Source: Macrococcoides bohemicum
Lineage (GTDB): Bacteria > Bacillota > Bacilli > Staphylococcales > Staphylococcaceae
DNA: 64,000 nt
Assembly (NCBI RefSeq): GCF_003259675.1
Contig: NZ_PZJG01000002.1
Coordinates: 62,001-126,000 of the forward strand
Reading direction: 5' to 3'
The notes under the pieces were generated by a model. The model saw only the letters and a program-made list of their open reading frames with translations. It was not told the origin of the DNA and did no database searches. A program made the translations under genes and the position numbers. Position 1 is the first letter of the stretch. Each line of letters opens with the position of its first letter. Positions 54,483 through 64,000 of the stretch are shown one piece after another.

Positions 54483-54516
54483 AAAGCACTCTTTGGAATA
54501 ATCCAAAGAGTGCTTT
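54483..54516 (-). terminator. terminator of the rplM-rpsI operon
   Basis: A 15-bp perfect stem AAAGCACTCTTTGGA / TCCAAAGAGTGCTTT with a 4-nt loop and TTTTTT on the minus strand. Confidence 0.93.
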
Positions 54517-54601
54517 AAACGTTGATTCAATTGAACACAAATTGCTGACGCAATTTGCGTACCAAATCTGTAAGCGAACAAGTTCGCAACAGCTTTGGCA
54601 A

Positions 54602-54994
54602 TTAACGTTTTGAGAACTGTGGTGAACGACGAGCGCCTTTAAGACCTGGCTTCTTACGTTCTTTCATACGTGGGTCACGTGTTAACATGCCTGCGCGTTT
54701 TAATGATCCACGGTACTCAGGATCTGCTTCTAATAATGCACGAGAAATACCATGACGGATTGCTTGTGCTTGTCCAGTTAAACCGCCACCTTTAACGTTT
54801 ACTAAAACGTCATAGTTACCTTTAGTTTCAGTAATATCGAATGGTTGGTTTAAGTCTAAGATTAATGATTCGAATGGTAAGTAGTCACGTACGTCACGGT
54901 TGTTGATTGTGATGTTTCCTTCTCCAGGAATTAAACGAACACGTGCTACTGAATGTTTACGACGGCCTGTGCCTTTATATTCAACTTGTGCCAA
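54602..54994 (-). CDS. rpsI: 30S ribosomal protein S9
   Basis: 130 aa, with the N-terminal [16 protein letters not shown] and C-terminal [11 protein letters not shown] that reaches the P-site tRNA. Full length. It follows rplM by 19 bp with GAGGAGG as Shine-Dalgarno. Confidence 0.98.
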   Translation of the reverse strand: MAQVEYKGTGRRKHSVARVRLIPGEGNITINNRDVRDYLPFESLILDLNQPFDITETKGNYDVLVNVKGGGLTGQAQAIRHGISRALLEADPEYRGSLKRAGMLTRDPRMKERKKPGLKGARRSPQFSKR

Positions 54995-55013
54995 TGTATT
55001 GTCCTCCTCTTAA

Positions 55014-55451
55014 TTAACCACGTAACTCGTAGTTTTCAGGTTGTTGTGCTGCATGTGGATGCTCTGCTCCAGCATAAACATGTAATTTTTTGAACATTTT
55101 GTCGCCTAAAGAACCTTTTGGTAACATACCTTTAATTGATGTTTCCATTAAACGAACTGGGTTTTTCTCACGTAATTCACCAGCTGAGATTGATTTAATT
55201 CCACCTGGGTGTAATGAGTGACGGTAGTAAATTTTGTCTTCAGCTTTATTACCTGATAAATAGATTTTTTCAGCGTTAATTAAGATAACGTGATCTCCAC
55301 AATCTACGTGTGGTGTGAATGTTGGTTTATGTTTACCGCGTAAGATTGATGCAACTTCTGATGAAAGGCGACCCATAGTCTTACCTTCAGCATCAATTAC
55401 GTACCATTTGCGGTCGATGTTTGCTTCGTTTGCCATGAATGTTTGACGCAT
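55014..55451 (-). CDS. rplM: 50S ribosomal protein L13
   Basis: 145 aa, starting [16 protein letters not shown] and including [16 protein letters not shown] and the [10 protein letters not shown] motif near the C-terminal third. The ATG follows AGGAGG. First gene of the L13-S9 operon; a structured leader precedes it. Confidence 0.98.
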   Translation of the reverse strand: MRQTFMANEANIDRKWYVIDAEGKTMGRLSSEVASILRGKHKPTFTPHVDCGDHVILINAEKIYLSGNKAEDKIYYRHSLHPGGIKSISAGELREKNPVRLMETSIKGMLPKGSLGDKMFKKLHVYAGAEHPHAAQQPENYELRG

Positions 55452-55469
55452 TATATTTTCCTCCTAAAA

Positions 55470-55565
55470 TAAAAAAATTCCCTCTGAATCCTGCTTATAT
55501 ATCTGTAACACAATAAGTTTCCGGGGCTTATTGTCGTGGTTGATATTAAACAATACCGTTGTCTA
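55470..55565 (-). ncRNA. probable L13 leader (autoregulatory mRNA structure)
   Basis: The 5' untranslated region of rplM contains a perfect 8-bp hairpin (ACAATAAG / CTTATTGT, 55510-55534) and further pairing around it. Firmicutes rplM mRNAs are known to carry an L13-binding leader. The match is by position and structure only. Confidence 0.45.
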
Positions 55566-55647
55566 TCTTATAACATTTTAAGGGTGTTTGTCAATCTTAT
55601 TCCCAAATTCTTTTTATTTATTTTTATTACTATTCGTTATAACGGAT

Positions 55648-56466
55648 TTAAGATTGTTGTATTAATTGTCTACGCGTTGGTTTAAGTGTAATGGTTGACC
55701 CTTTCGGTATATCTTGTGCGAGTTCTTCCGGTGACAGATAGATCTTTTCTAAATATAATCCTGCAGCTGGCGCTGTCTTTCCTGCTTTCGTTCTATCACT
55801 GGCTGCAATGATCTCGGGTATTTCTGAGCCTTGTCTTTTCCCTCGTCCTACGTCCATTAAGAAATGCACCATAATACGGACCATGTTATAAAGAAAGCCG
55901 CTTCCAATGACGAAGAATTCATAACCTGTATCAGTTTCTATCACTTCAAATTTATACATCGTGCGTTCTTTATTCTCGATTTCTGTCTTCGCTGAACAAA
56001 ACGATGTAAAGTCATGTATACCAATGAAGAATTGTGCCGCTTCATTCATCTTACGCGTATCTAATGTTTCAGTAATATGCGTTTCAATGCCCCTTTTCAA
56101 CACATCTCTATGAGGAGCTTTATATACTTTATAGCGATACGCTTTTCCTACACAGTCATAACGTGAATGAAAATCTGCATTAATCTTTGTTACTTCATTG
56201 ATATATATATCATCTGGTAATGCAGAATTAAAGGCATGTTGCCATTTATTTGTAGGTAGTGACAATGGTGTATCGAAATGGGCGTACTGCATCAATGCAT
56301 GTACACCCTTATCTGTTCGAGATGACGGATGAATTCTGATAAAATCTTTATGCATGCGTTTTAATATACGTTCTAATTCATACTGCACGGTGCGTCCTTC
56401 ATTCTGAATTTGAAATCCTTGAAAGTCTGCACCGTTATATGAGAGTTGTAACAATATGCGTTCCAT
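55648..56466 (-). CDS. truA: tRNA pseudouridine(38-40) synthase TruA
   Basis: Modifies uridines 38-40 in the anticodon stem. 272 aa, with LSYNGADFQGFQIQ near the start, the catalytic Asp in SSRTDKGVHA, and FLYNMVRIMV. Its ATG directly follows the ecfT stop codon, so it is the last gene of the ecfA1-ecfA2-ecfT-truA operon. Confidence 0.97.
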   Translation of the reverse strand: MERILLQLSYNGADFQGFQIQNEGRTVQYELERILKRMHKDFIRIHPSSRTDKGVHALMQYAHFDTPLSLPTNKWQHAFNSALPDDIYINEVTKINADFHSRYDCVGKAYRYKVYKAPHRDVLKRGIETHITETLDTRKMNEAAQFFIGIHDFTSFCSAKTEIENKERTMYKFEVIETDTGYEFFVIGSGFLYNMVRIMVHFLMDVGRGKRQGSEIPEIIAASDRTKAGKTAPAAGLYLEKIYLSPEELAQDIPKGSTITLKPTRRQLIQQS

Positions 56467-57270
56467 TTATGTGATGCTCCTTAATATGAATATAATAATA
56501 CCAATCGGTATAATTGAAAGTATCGCCATTGTATCTTTCAACTGCCATTTAAGCTGTCGATATTTTGTGCGACCAGTATCTCCTTTATATCCTCTCACTT
56601 CCATGGCAATCGCTAAATCATCTGCGCGTTTAAATGCTGATACAAATAACGGAATAAGCAATGGTCCAATTGCTTTGAAGCGTTGCAATGCGTTCCCACT
56701 CGATAAATCACTACCGCGAGACATTTGTGCTTTCATTACTTTCTGCGTTTCATCCATCAATGTTGGAATAAACCGAAGAGCAATAGACATCATTAGCGCA
56801 AGTTCATGTACAGGTAACTTTATTTTCTTGAATGGATTTAATATTGACTCAATTGCATCAGTCAAAGCGATTGGACTTGTCGTCAGTGTCATCACTGTCG
56901 ATAAGAAGATAATAATAATAAAGCGAAATGAAATCATTATCCCCATCAATACACCATCCAATTGAATATTAAATATTCCAAAGTCAAATAATGTTCTTCC
57001 GCCTTTCGTCAAAAAGACATGCATTAAGAATGTGAAAATGATTAAAAAGAGAATAGGTTTAATGCCATTGAAAACAAACATAAACTTAAGATTGGATAAC
57101 TTAATAATGAAAAATACCAATAAAAAACCAAACAGATAACCATACCAGTTATCCATAAAGAATACGAGTATCGTCATAACAAATACAAAGATCAACTTCG
57201 CTCTCGGATCTAACGAATGTACGAAAGATTCAATTGGGACAAATCTACCAAGAATCATTTTATCAAGCAT
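56467..57270 (-). CDS. ecfT: ECF transporter transmembrane subunit EcfT
   Basis: A 267-aa membrane coupling subunit of group II ECF vitamin transporters. About five to six hydrophobic segments and the conserved cytoplasmic Ala-Arg-Gly-type motifs (SRGSDL and AMEVRGYKG) that contact the ATPases. The ATG (MLDKMILG) follows GGAGGGAAAGCC and overlaps the ecfA2 end by 8 bp. Substrate-binding S components are encoded elsewhere. Confidence 0.96.
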   Translation of the reverse strand: MLDKMILGRFVPIESFVHSLDPRAKLIFVFVMTILVFFMDNWYGYLFGFLLVFFIIKLSNLKFMFVFNGIKPILFLIIFTFLMHVFLTKGGRTLFDFGIFNIQLDGVLMGIMISFRFIIIIFLSTVMTLTTSPIALTDAIESILNPFKKIKLPVHELALMMSIALRFIPTLMDETQKVMKAQMSRGSDLSSGNALQRFKAIGPLLIPLFVSAFKRADDLAIAMEVRGYKGDTGRTKYRQLKWQLKDTMAILSIIPIGIIIFILRSIT

Positions 57271-58117
57271 GGCTTTCCCTCCATTCTTGGTACATTGCAT
57301 TAAACGCTTCAATCGAAAGCGCAGTGTATGGCAATTTAATATTATATTTTGTTTCAAACTTTCTTTGTAACTGTGTAATTTCAGGTGGATGAATATCAAA
57401 GTGTGTTAAATCTTTACTGAATATTTCTTGGGGTGTGCCTTGATTTACTACCTTCCCTTGATGCATCACATATAAATAATCAGCACGGGCTGCCTGGTCC
57501 ATTTGATGTGTAACTAATATAACAGTGATCCCTAATTCTTGCTGCAGCTGATGAAACAAAGACATAATTTCTTGTTGTCCTCTCGGATCAAGCCCGGCTG
57601 TTGGTTCATCAACGATTAGTACATCAGGTTTCATCGCAAGTACACCCATTATTGCAACACGTCGCATTTGCCCTCCAGAGAGCTCAAACGGGCTTTTATG
57701 AAGTATAGATTCATCCATACCAAATAAATTAAATAGTTCACGTGCGCGTGCCTCAGCATCTTTTTCAGCTATGCCATAGTTCATAGGACCAAACATTATA
57801 TCTTTTAGCACAGTTTCTTCAAATAATTGCTGCTCTGCAAACTGAAAGACCATCCCGACTTTTTTACGGATAGGTTTAAGATGTTTATTCTTCGTTTTAT
57901 GACTAATAACTTGTCCATCAATATCGATGTTACCTTCTGTCGGTTTAATCAGTGCATTTAAATGCTGAATCACAGTAGATTTACCTGATCCAGTATGTCC
58001 GATAATCGCATAAAATTTATTCTCAATAAAGGTCATATTAATGTCTGTTAAAGCACGAACTTCAAAAGGAGTGTTTTTAGAATAATGAAAACCAACGTTG
58101 TTTAATTGTATCTTCAT
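57263..58117 (-). CDS. ecfA2: ECF transporter ATPase EcfA2
   Basis: 284 aa with Walker A (GHTGSGKST), Q-loop (VFQFAEQQLFEETV), signature (LSGGQMRR), Walker B (VLIVDEPTAGLD) and the H-loop (LVTHQMD). Shares a 4-nt overlap with ecfA1 and works with it as a heterodimer. Confidence 0.97.
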   Translation of the reverse strand: MKIQLNNVGFHYSKNTPFEVRALTDINMTFIENKFYAIIGHTGSGKSTVIQHLNALIKPTEGNIDIDGQVISHKTKNKHLKPIRKKVGMVFQFAEQQLFEETVLKDIMFGPMNYGIAEKDAEARARELFNLFGMDESILHKSPFELSGGQMRRVAIMGVLAMKPDVLIVDEPTAGLDPRGQQEIMSLFHQLQQELGITVILVTHQMDQAARADYLYVMHQGKVVNQGTPQEIFSKDLTHFDIHPPEITQLQRKFETKYNIKLPYTALSIEAFNAMYQEWRESHA

Positions 58118-58914
58118 AGTTTCTTAAGCAACTCCTCTGTTGTTATAAATTCATTCTGATTAAATAATAGTCGATTTACTTTCATTTCAAATGGCAAATC
58201 AAGTCCTATAGAGACTAATTCATCTGCATTTTTATATATCGTTTCCGGTGTTCCGGACATCACAACACTGCCTTTATTCATTACAAAGATGCGATCACTG
58301 TCCAGCGTTTCTTCAAGATGATGCGTAATATGTATAATTGTAAGCCGATGTGTTTGTTGTACACGCTTTATTATTCTTAATATTTCAGTACGTCCTTCAG
58401 GGTCCAGCATTGACGTCGCTTCGTCTAAAATGATGACCTCAGGTTGCAGCGCCAATACGCTTGCTATCGCTACACGCTGCTTCTGACCACCAGATAAATG
58501 ATGCGGTTCATGTCTTCTCATATGTGACATTTCAACGGCCTCTAATGCCTGATTTACACGTACATGCATTTCATCATGAGGGACACCATAATTTTCTAAT
58601 CCGAAGGCAATGTCATCTTCAACTGTTGCACCAACAAATTGGTTATCTGGATTTTGAAATACTATGCCTAACTGTTCATGTACAGATTGGATTGTATCTT
58701 CTCTGAGTTTGATTTTATTAATTGTAATGTCACCTTTTTGGATAGGTTCAATACCACCAATCAGTTTAAGTAAAGTCGACTTACCTGAACCGTTATGACC
58801 GACGATGCAAATCCATTCGCCTTTATTAATCGTTAAAGAAAGATCGTCAATTGCAGGAATACTCTGACCATCATAAGTATATGATAAATTATTTATTGTA
58901 ATGATCGGTTCCAT
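58114..58914 (-). CDS. ecfA1: ECF transporter ATPase EcfA1
   Basis: 266 aa with Walker A (GHNGSGKST), Q-loop (VFQNPDNQFVGATV), signature (LSGGQKQR), Walker B (VIILDEATSMLD) and HITHHLEE. I place the start at the ATG after AAGGTGATTGT; the longer open frame runs into the intergenic region. First gene of the ecf-truA operon. Confidence 0.96.
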   Translation of the reverse strand: MEPIITINNLSYTYDGQSIPAIDDLSLTINKGEWICIVGHNGSGKSTLLKLIGGIEPIQKGDITINKIKLREDTIQSVHEQLGIVFQNPDNQFVGATVEDDIAFGLENYGVPHDEMHVRVNQALEAVEMSHMRRHEPHHLSGGQKQRVAIASVLALQPEVIILDEATSMLDPEGRTEILRIIKRVQQTHRLTIIHITHHLEETLDSDRIFVMNKGSVVMSGTPETIYKNADELVSIGLDLPFEMKVNRLLFNQNEFITTEELLKKL

Positions 58915-59070
58915 ACAATCACCTTTCGCTTTCTCATTTGGATTATTGAATATTAGGAATATGTAGTTTATTTCCTTCTGGTAAATAGTATACAAATTAT
59001 ATTTCATGTTCTGTTAATTATTTATACCATAAATCATTAACACAAAACAAAATGTCTGTATATAAATAAA

Positions 59071-59090
59071 AAACCCGGAATTCCGGATTT
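59071..59090 (-). terminator. terminator of the ribosomal protein operon after rplQ
   Basis: A self-palindromic stem ATCCGGAATTCCGGGT followed by TTTTTTATTT on the minus strand. About 170 bp of non-coding sequence separate it from rplQ. Confidence 0.75.
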
Positions 59091-59261
59091 AATAATGAAA
59101 AAAGCGCGCACTCCGCCTAGAGGTCACGCAAAACGTTATTCTATTATGGCGAAGTACTCTGAGCTAGACAATATCTGTGTGTGGCAAACATTATCGTTGC
59201 ACTCATTTGCTTATGTGTGTATGTGTAAGATAAGTGATCCCTAAATCCATGATAATTATTA

Positions 59262-59630
59262 TTATACTAATTCAATGATAACCATTTCTGAACCGTCTCC
59301 ACGACGTGGTCCAACTTTCATAATTCTAGTATATCCACCTTGACGCTCTGTGTAACGAGGAGCAATGTCAGAGAATAATTTTTGAATTGCGAATTGTGTA
59401 GTTTCATCTTCGTTTAAAATTTCAACACGACGTAAAACTTCAGCTGCTTGACGGCGAGCATGTAAATCTCCACGTTTACCTAAAGTAATTAATTTTTCTA
59501 CGATTTTACGTAATTCTTTCGCGCGTGCTTCAGTCGTTTCGATTCGCTCGTTAACGATTAAAGAAGTTGCTAAATCGCGTAACATAGCTTTACGTTGATC
59601 TGATGTACGACCTAATTTTCTGTAACCCAT
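59262..59630 (-). CDS. rplQ: 50S ribosomal protein L17
   Basis: 122 aa, [20 protein letters not shown] at the N-terminus and [14 protein letters not shown] at the end. It follows rpoA by 19 bp in the conserved order. Confidence 0.98.
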   Translation of the reverse strand: MGYRKLGRTSDQRKAMLRDLATSLIVNERIETTEARAKELRKIVEKLITLGKRGDLHARRQAAEVLRRVEILNEDETTQFAIQKLFSDIAPRYTERQGGYTRIMKVGPRRGDGSEMVIIELV

Positions 59631-59649
59631 GAATCGTAACCTCCTTTAA

Positions 59650-60594
59650 CTAGTCTTCTTTTCTTAATCCGAGACCTAAGTCTTCTAATTTAAATTTAAC
59701 TTCTTCTAAAGACTTGCGTCCTAAGTTACGAACTTTCATCATATCAGCTTCTGATTTGTCGGCTAATTCCTGAACAGAATTAATACCTGCACGTTTCAGA
59801 CAGTTATAAGAACGAACTGATAAATCAAGTTCTTCAATCGACATTTCAAGTGCTTTTTCTTTGTGATCTTCTTCTTTTTCAATCATGATTTCAGCATTTT
59901 GTGCTTCATCAGTTAAGTCAACAAAGATGTTTAAATGTTCTGTCATAATCTTAGCACCTAAAGAAATCGCTTCTTGTGGTGTTAATGAACCGTCAGTCCA
60001 TACATCTAAAGTTAATTTGTCAAAGTTAGTACTTTGTCCAACACGTGTATTTTCTACTGTGTAGTTTACACGCTCAACTGGTGTGTAGATTGAATCAACT
60101 GGAATTACTCCAATTGGTAAATCACTTGTGTTATTATCTTCAGCCAAAGTGTAACCACGTCCTGCATTTGCAACCAAACGCATTTTTAAGTGTCCACCTT
60201 TAGATACAGTTGCGATTTTTAAATCAGGATTTAAAATTTCAACATCACTGTCATGCATAATATCTTTCGCAGTAACAACGCCTTCATCTTTCACATCAAT
60301 TTCAAGCGTTTTATCTTCATCAGAGTAGATTTTAAGCGCAAGCTTTTTGATGTTCATGATCATTGTTGTAACATCTTCCACTACATTCTCAACAGCTGAG
60401 AATTCATGTAAGATACCTTCGATTTCAATATTCTTAACAGCCGCACCTGGTAATGAAGATAATAGGATACGACGTAAGGAGTTTCCTAATGTTGTACCAT
60501 AACCACGTTCTAACGGTTCAACTACGAATTTACCGAATTTAGAATCTTCACTAATTTCAACTGTCTCAATTCTAGGTTTTTCGATTTCAATCAT
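59650..60594 (-). CDS. rpoA: RNA polymerase alpha subunit
   Basis: 314 aa. N-terminal dimerisation domain ([17 protein letters not shown]) and C-terminal domain with [16 protein letters not shown] and [11 protein letters not shown] that contacts UP elements and activators. The ATG (MIEIEKPR) follows AAGGAGGATTATTAC. Confidence 0.98.
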   Translation of the reverse strand: MIEIEKPRIETVEISEDSKFGKFVVEPLERGYGTTLGNSLRRILLSSLPGAAVKNIEIEGILHEFSAVENVVEDVTTMIMNIKKLALKIYSDEDKTLEIDVKDEGVVTAKDIMHDSDVEILNPDLKIATVSKGGHLKMRLVANAGRGYTLAEDNNTSDLPIGVIPVDSIYTPVERVNYTVENTRVGQSTNFDKLTLDVWTDGSLTPQEAISLGAKIMTEHLNIFVDLTDEAQNAEIMIEKEEDHKEKALEMSIEELDLSVRSYNCLKRAGINSVQELADKSEADMMKVRNLGRKSLEEVKFKLEDLGLGLRKED

Positions 60595-60677
60595 GTAATA
60601 ATCCTCCTTCAACAACGTCGAATAATTTTATTTTAGTTCTATATACTATTATAAGTGTCTTTGATACTAATTGAAAA

Positions 60678-61067
60678 TTATACGCGACGACGTTTCGGTG
60701 GACGACAACCGTTATGTGGTACTGGTGTAACGTCTTTAATCGCTGTAATTTCTAAACCAGCTGATTGTAACGCACGAATTGCTGCTTCACGACCTTGACC
60801 AGGTCCTTTAACAGTAACTTCTACAGTTTTTAAACCATGTTCCATAGCTGCTTTAGATGCAGTTTCTGATGCCATTTGAGCTGCGAATGGTGTAGATTTA
60901 CGAGAACCTCTGAAACCTAACGCACCAGCAGATGACCATGATAAAGCATTACCGAAATCATCAGTAATTGTTACAATTGTATTGTTGAATGTTGAACGGA
61001 TGTGTGCAACACCAGACTCAATATTCTTTTTAACTCTACGCTTACGTGATACTTGTTTACGTGCCAT
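60678..61067 (-). CDS. rpsK: 30S ribosomal protein S11
   Basis: 129 aa, with [17 protein letters not shown] and the C-terminal [18 protein letters not shown]. Conserved operon position between rpsM and rpoA. Confidence 0.98.
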   Translation of the reverse strand: MARKQVSRKRRVKKNIESGVAHIRSTFNNTIVTITDDFGNALSWSSAGALGFRGSRKSTPFAAQMASETASKAAMEHGLKTVEVTVKGPGQGREAAIRALQSAGLEITAIKDVTPVPHNGCRPPKRRRV

Positions 61068-61087
61068 TTAGCTCACTCCTTTACTTT

Positions 61088-61453
61088 TTATTTCTTCTTG
61101 TTAGCAACGGTCTTAACTGGACCTTTACGAGTACGTGCATTGTTTTTAGTATTTTGTCCACGTGTTGGTAAACCACGACGGTGACGAATACCTCTGTATG
61201 AAGCAATTTCCATTAAACGTTTGATGTTTAAGTTGATTTCACGACGTAAGTCACCTTCAACTTTGTATCCATCTACTTGTTCACGGATTCTGTTTAATTC
61301 ATCTTCTGTTAAGTCGCGCACACGAGTACTCTCGTTAACATTAGCAGCTGCTAAGATTTTTTGAGCTGTTGTTTTTCCAATACCATAAACGTAAGTTAAT
61401 GCGATAACTACGCGTTTCTCACGTGGTACGTCTACACCTGCGATACGTGCCAT
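61088..61453 (-). CDS. rpsM: 30S ribosomal protein S13
   Basis: 121 aa, [19 protein letters not shown] at the start, YGIGKTTAQ, and [11 protein letters not shown] with a lysine-rich tail. It follows rpmJ. Confidence 0.98.
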   Translation of the reverse strand: MARIAGVDVPREKRVVIALTYVYGIGKTTAQKILAAANVNESTRVRDLTEDELNRIREQVDGYKVEGDLRREINLNIKRLMEIASYRGIRHRRGLPTRGQNTKNNARTRKGPVKTVANKKK

Positions 61454-61475
61454 TTATATTGCACCTCCTGTTTTC

Positions 61476-61601
<126 letters not shown>

Positions 61602-61624
61602 CTAATTTAATATTGGAGTTCTTA

Positions 61625-61843
61625 TTATTTATAACGATACGTAATGCGTCCACGAGTTAAATCGTAAGGACTCATTTCAACAGTTACTTTGTCGCCAGGT
61701 AGAATACGGATGTAGTTCATACGAATTTTACCGCTAACATGCGCTAAGATCTCATGACCATTTTCTAATTCTACTTTAAACATTGCGTTTGGTAAAGTAT
61801 CTAATACAGTACCTTCTAATTCAATTACATCTTGTTTAGCCAT
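61625..61843 (-). CDS. infA: translation initiation factor IF-1
   Basis: 72 aa, [15 protein letters not shown] at the start and [15 protein letters not shown] at the end, a single OB fold. The ATG follows AAAGGGGGAATTTGAAA; the longer frame is not needed. Confidence 0.98.
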
Positions 61844-61863
61844 TTTCAAATTCCCCCTTTTTA

Positions 61864-62172
61864 TCAAGATTCCGAAATTCGAGCGGTATATTTTTGCAAA
61901 ACGTAACGTAATTTAGCGTCTGTTACAAAACCTGCTTCAGAAATACTCGATTTAATTTCAGGTGAGTGCTCATCACTTAGTATTAAATGCGACAGGTTCT
62001 TTTTCTTTGGATATTCATAAGTCCGTTTATCTCCGTCTGCAACAAGTACAAATCGATGATCGATAATAGCAATAATGACTCCAGGTAACCCTTTATCTTT
62101 GCCACGACCACTCGTGACAATTTGACCAATACTTACTTGATTCAACTGATCACATCCACTTAAGCAACTCAC
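61864..62172 (-). CDS. KOW-domain RNA-binding protein (L14e/L6e-like, YbzG-type)
   Basis: About 90-102 aa. A KOW-like beta-strand region ([24 protein letters not shown]...[10 protein letters not shown]) is followed by a helical tail with KYTARI. In Bacillus the equivalent ybzG lies between map and infA; here map is absent and the gene follows adk directly. The start is uncertain: GTG 62172 has no Shine-Dalgarno, and TTG 62145 (LNQVSIGQI) has a weak one (GGATG). Confidence 0.75.
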
Positions 62173-62196
62173 CAGGAGGTGAATCTCGGTAAACGA

Positions 62197-64000
<1,804 letters not shown>

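Larger units (their letters stand above)
54212..54601. other. 390-bp gap between the cassette and rpsI
   Basis: It holds the AT-rich promoter region of the cassette, a pair of TTTCATAT/GTTTCA direct repeats near 54373-54402, the right 31-bp repeat copy, the rpsI terminator (54483-54516) and a short GC-richer stretch (54533-54600) with small inverted repeats such as GCGAACAAGTTCGC. No tRNA or gene is visible. Confidence 0.6.

Noticed and set aside
54533-54600. GC-richer stretch with inverted repeats considered as a tRNA
   Set aside because: No cloverleaf, no T-loop GTTCGA-type motif in position and no CCA end.
59091-59261. Possible small RNA between rplQ and its terminator
   Set aside because: The stretch shows no promoter or clear structure of its own; it is most simply the rplQ 3' untranslated region.

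Overview
The window is low-GC Firmicutes DNA from the family Staphylococcaceae. The reasons are an IsaB-family secreted antigen, a BraRS/BraDE-type peptide-antibiotic module, TcyP, CsbD and CopA/CopZ/CsoR proteins of staphylococcal type, a T-box in front of argS, and the secY-adk-infA-rpmJ-rpsM-rpsK-rpoA-rplQ / ecfA1A2T-truA-rplM-rpsI order. A Macrococcus- or Mammaliicoccus-like genome fits best, but the genus is inferred. I saw no rRNA, tRNA, CRISPR array or intact insertion sequence.

Layout. 0-3.5 kb: pyruvate phosphate dikinase (minus), followed at the window edge by the first 13 codons of another gene, and a plus-strand orphan gene. 3.5-8 kb: two-component system plus ABC transporter of the Bce/Bra type. 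8-13 kb: an anchored cytochrome b5-like protein and a maltose-type PTS locus made of EIICBA, a MapP-like phosphatase and a divergent LacI-family regulator with two matching operators. 13-22 kb: argS with a T-box, TyrA, threonine aldolase, a DUF438-MOSC-kinase cluster, an acetyltransferase and an HD phosphohydrolase. 22-26.4 kb: cystine transporter, a membrane-anchored MutS-like ATPase and an orphan sugar-ABC ATPase.

26.5-34.2 kb is a metal and redox block. It holds csoR-copA-copZ with two CsoR-type operators, SulP and universal stress protein genes, and an operon of a P1B ATPase (CPG instead of CPC), a small HMA protein and an FNR/FLP-family regulator. A perfect FNR-type box lies upstream of that operon. 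34.2-45 kb: ABC exporter, IsaB-like protein, an SQR-like flavoprotein with an unusual cysteine pattern, an HrtBA-like ABC system with a CHY zinc-finger gene, an atypical SDR, two decayed gene fragments, an Old Yellow Enzyme, a thioredoxin-like protein and PaiB. 45-49 kb: cytosolic formate dehydrogenase and its DUF1641 partner.

49-54.5 kb is accessory: DoxX, CsbD, a coiled-coil surface protein with an LPDSG sorting signal, a frameshifted membrane-protein pseudogene, and a compact AT-rich three-gene cassette (C39/BtrH-like cysteine protein, GyrI-like domain protein, AraC-GyrI regulator) between two similar 31-bp sequences. 54.6 kb to the end is conserved core: rplM-rpsI, truA, the ECF energizing module, and the distal end of the ribosomal protein super-operon running into secY, which is cut by the window edge.

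The strongest candidates for something less described are the FNR-box P1B ATPase operon and the C39-like/GyrI/AraC cassette. Start codons were often moved inward from the longest reading frame because a good Shine-Dalgarno sequence points to an internal ATG or TTG.
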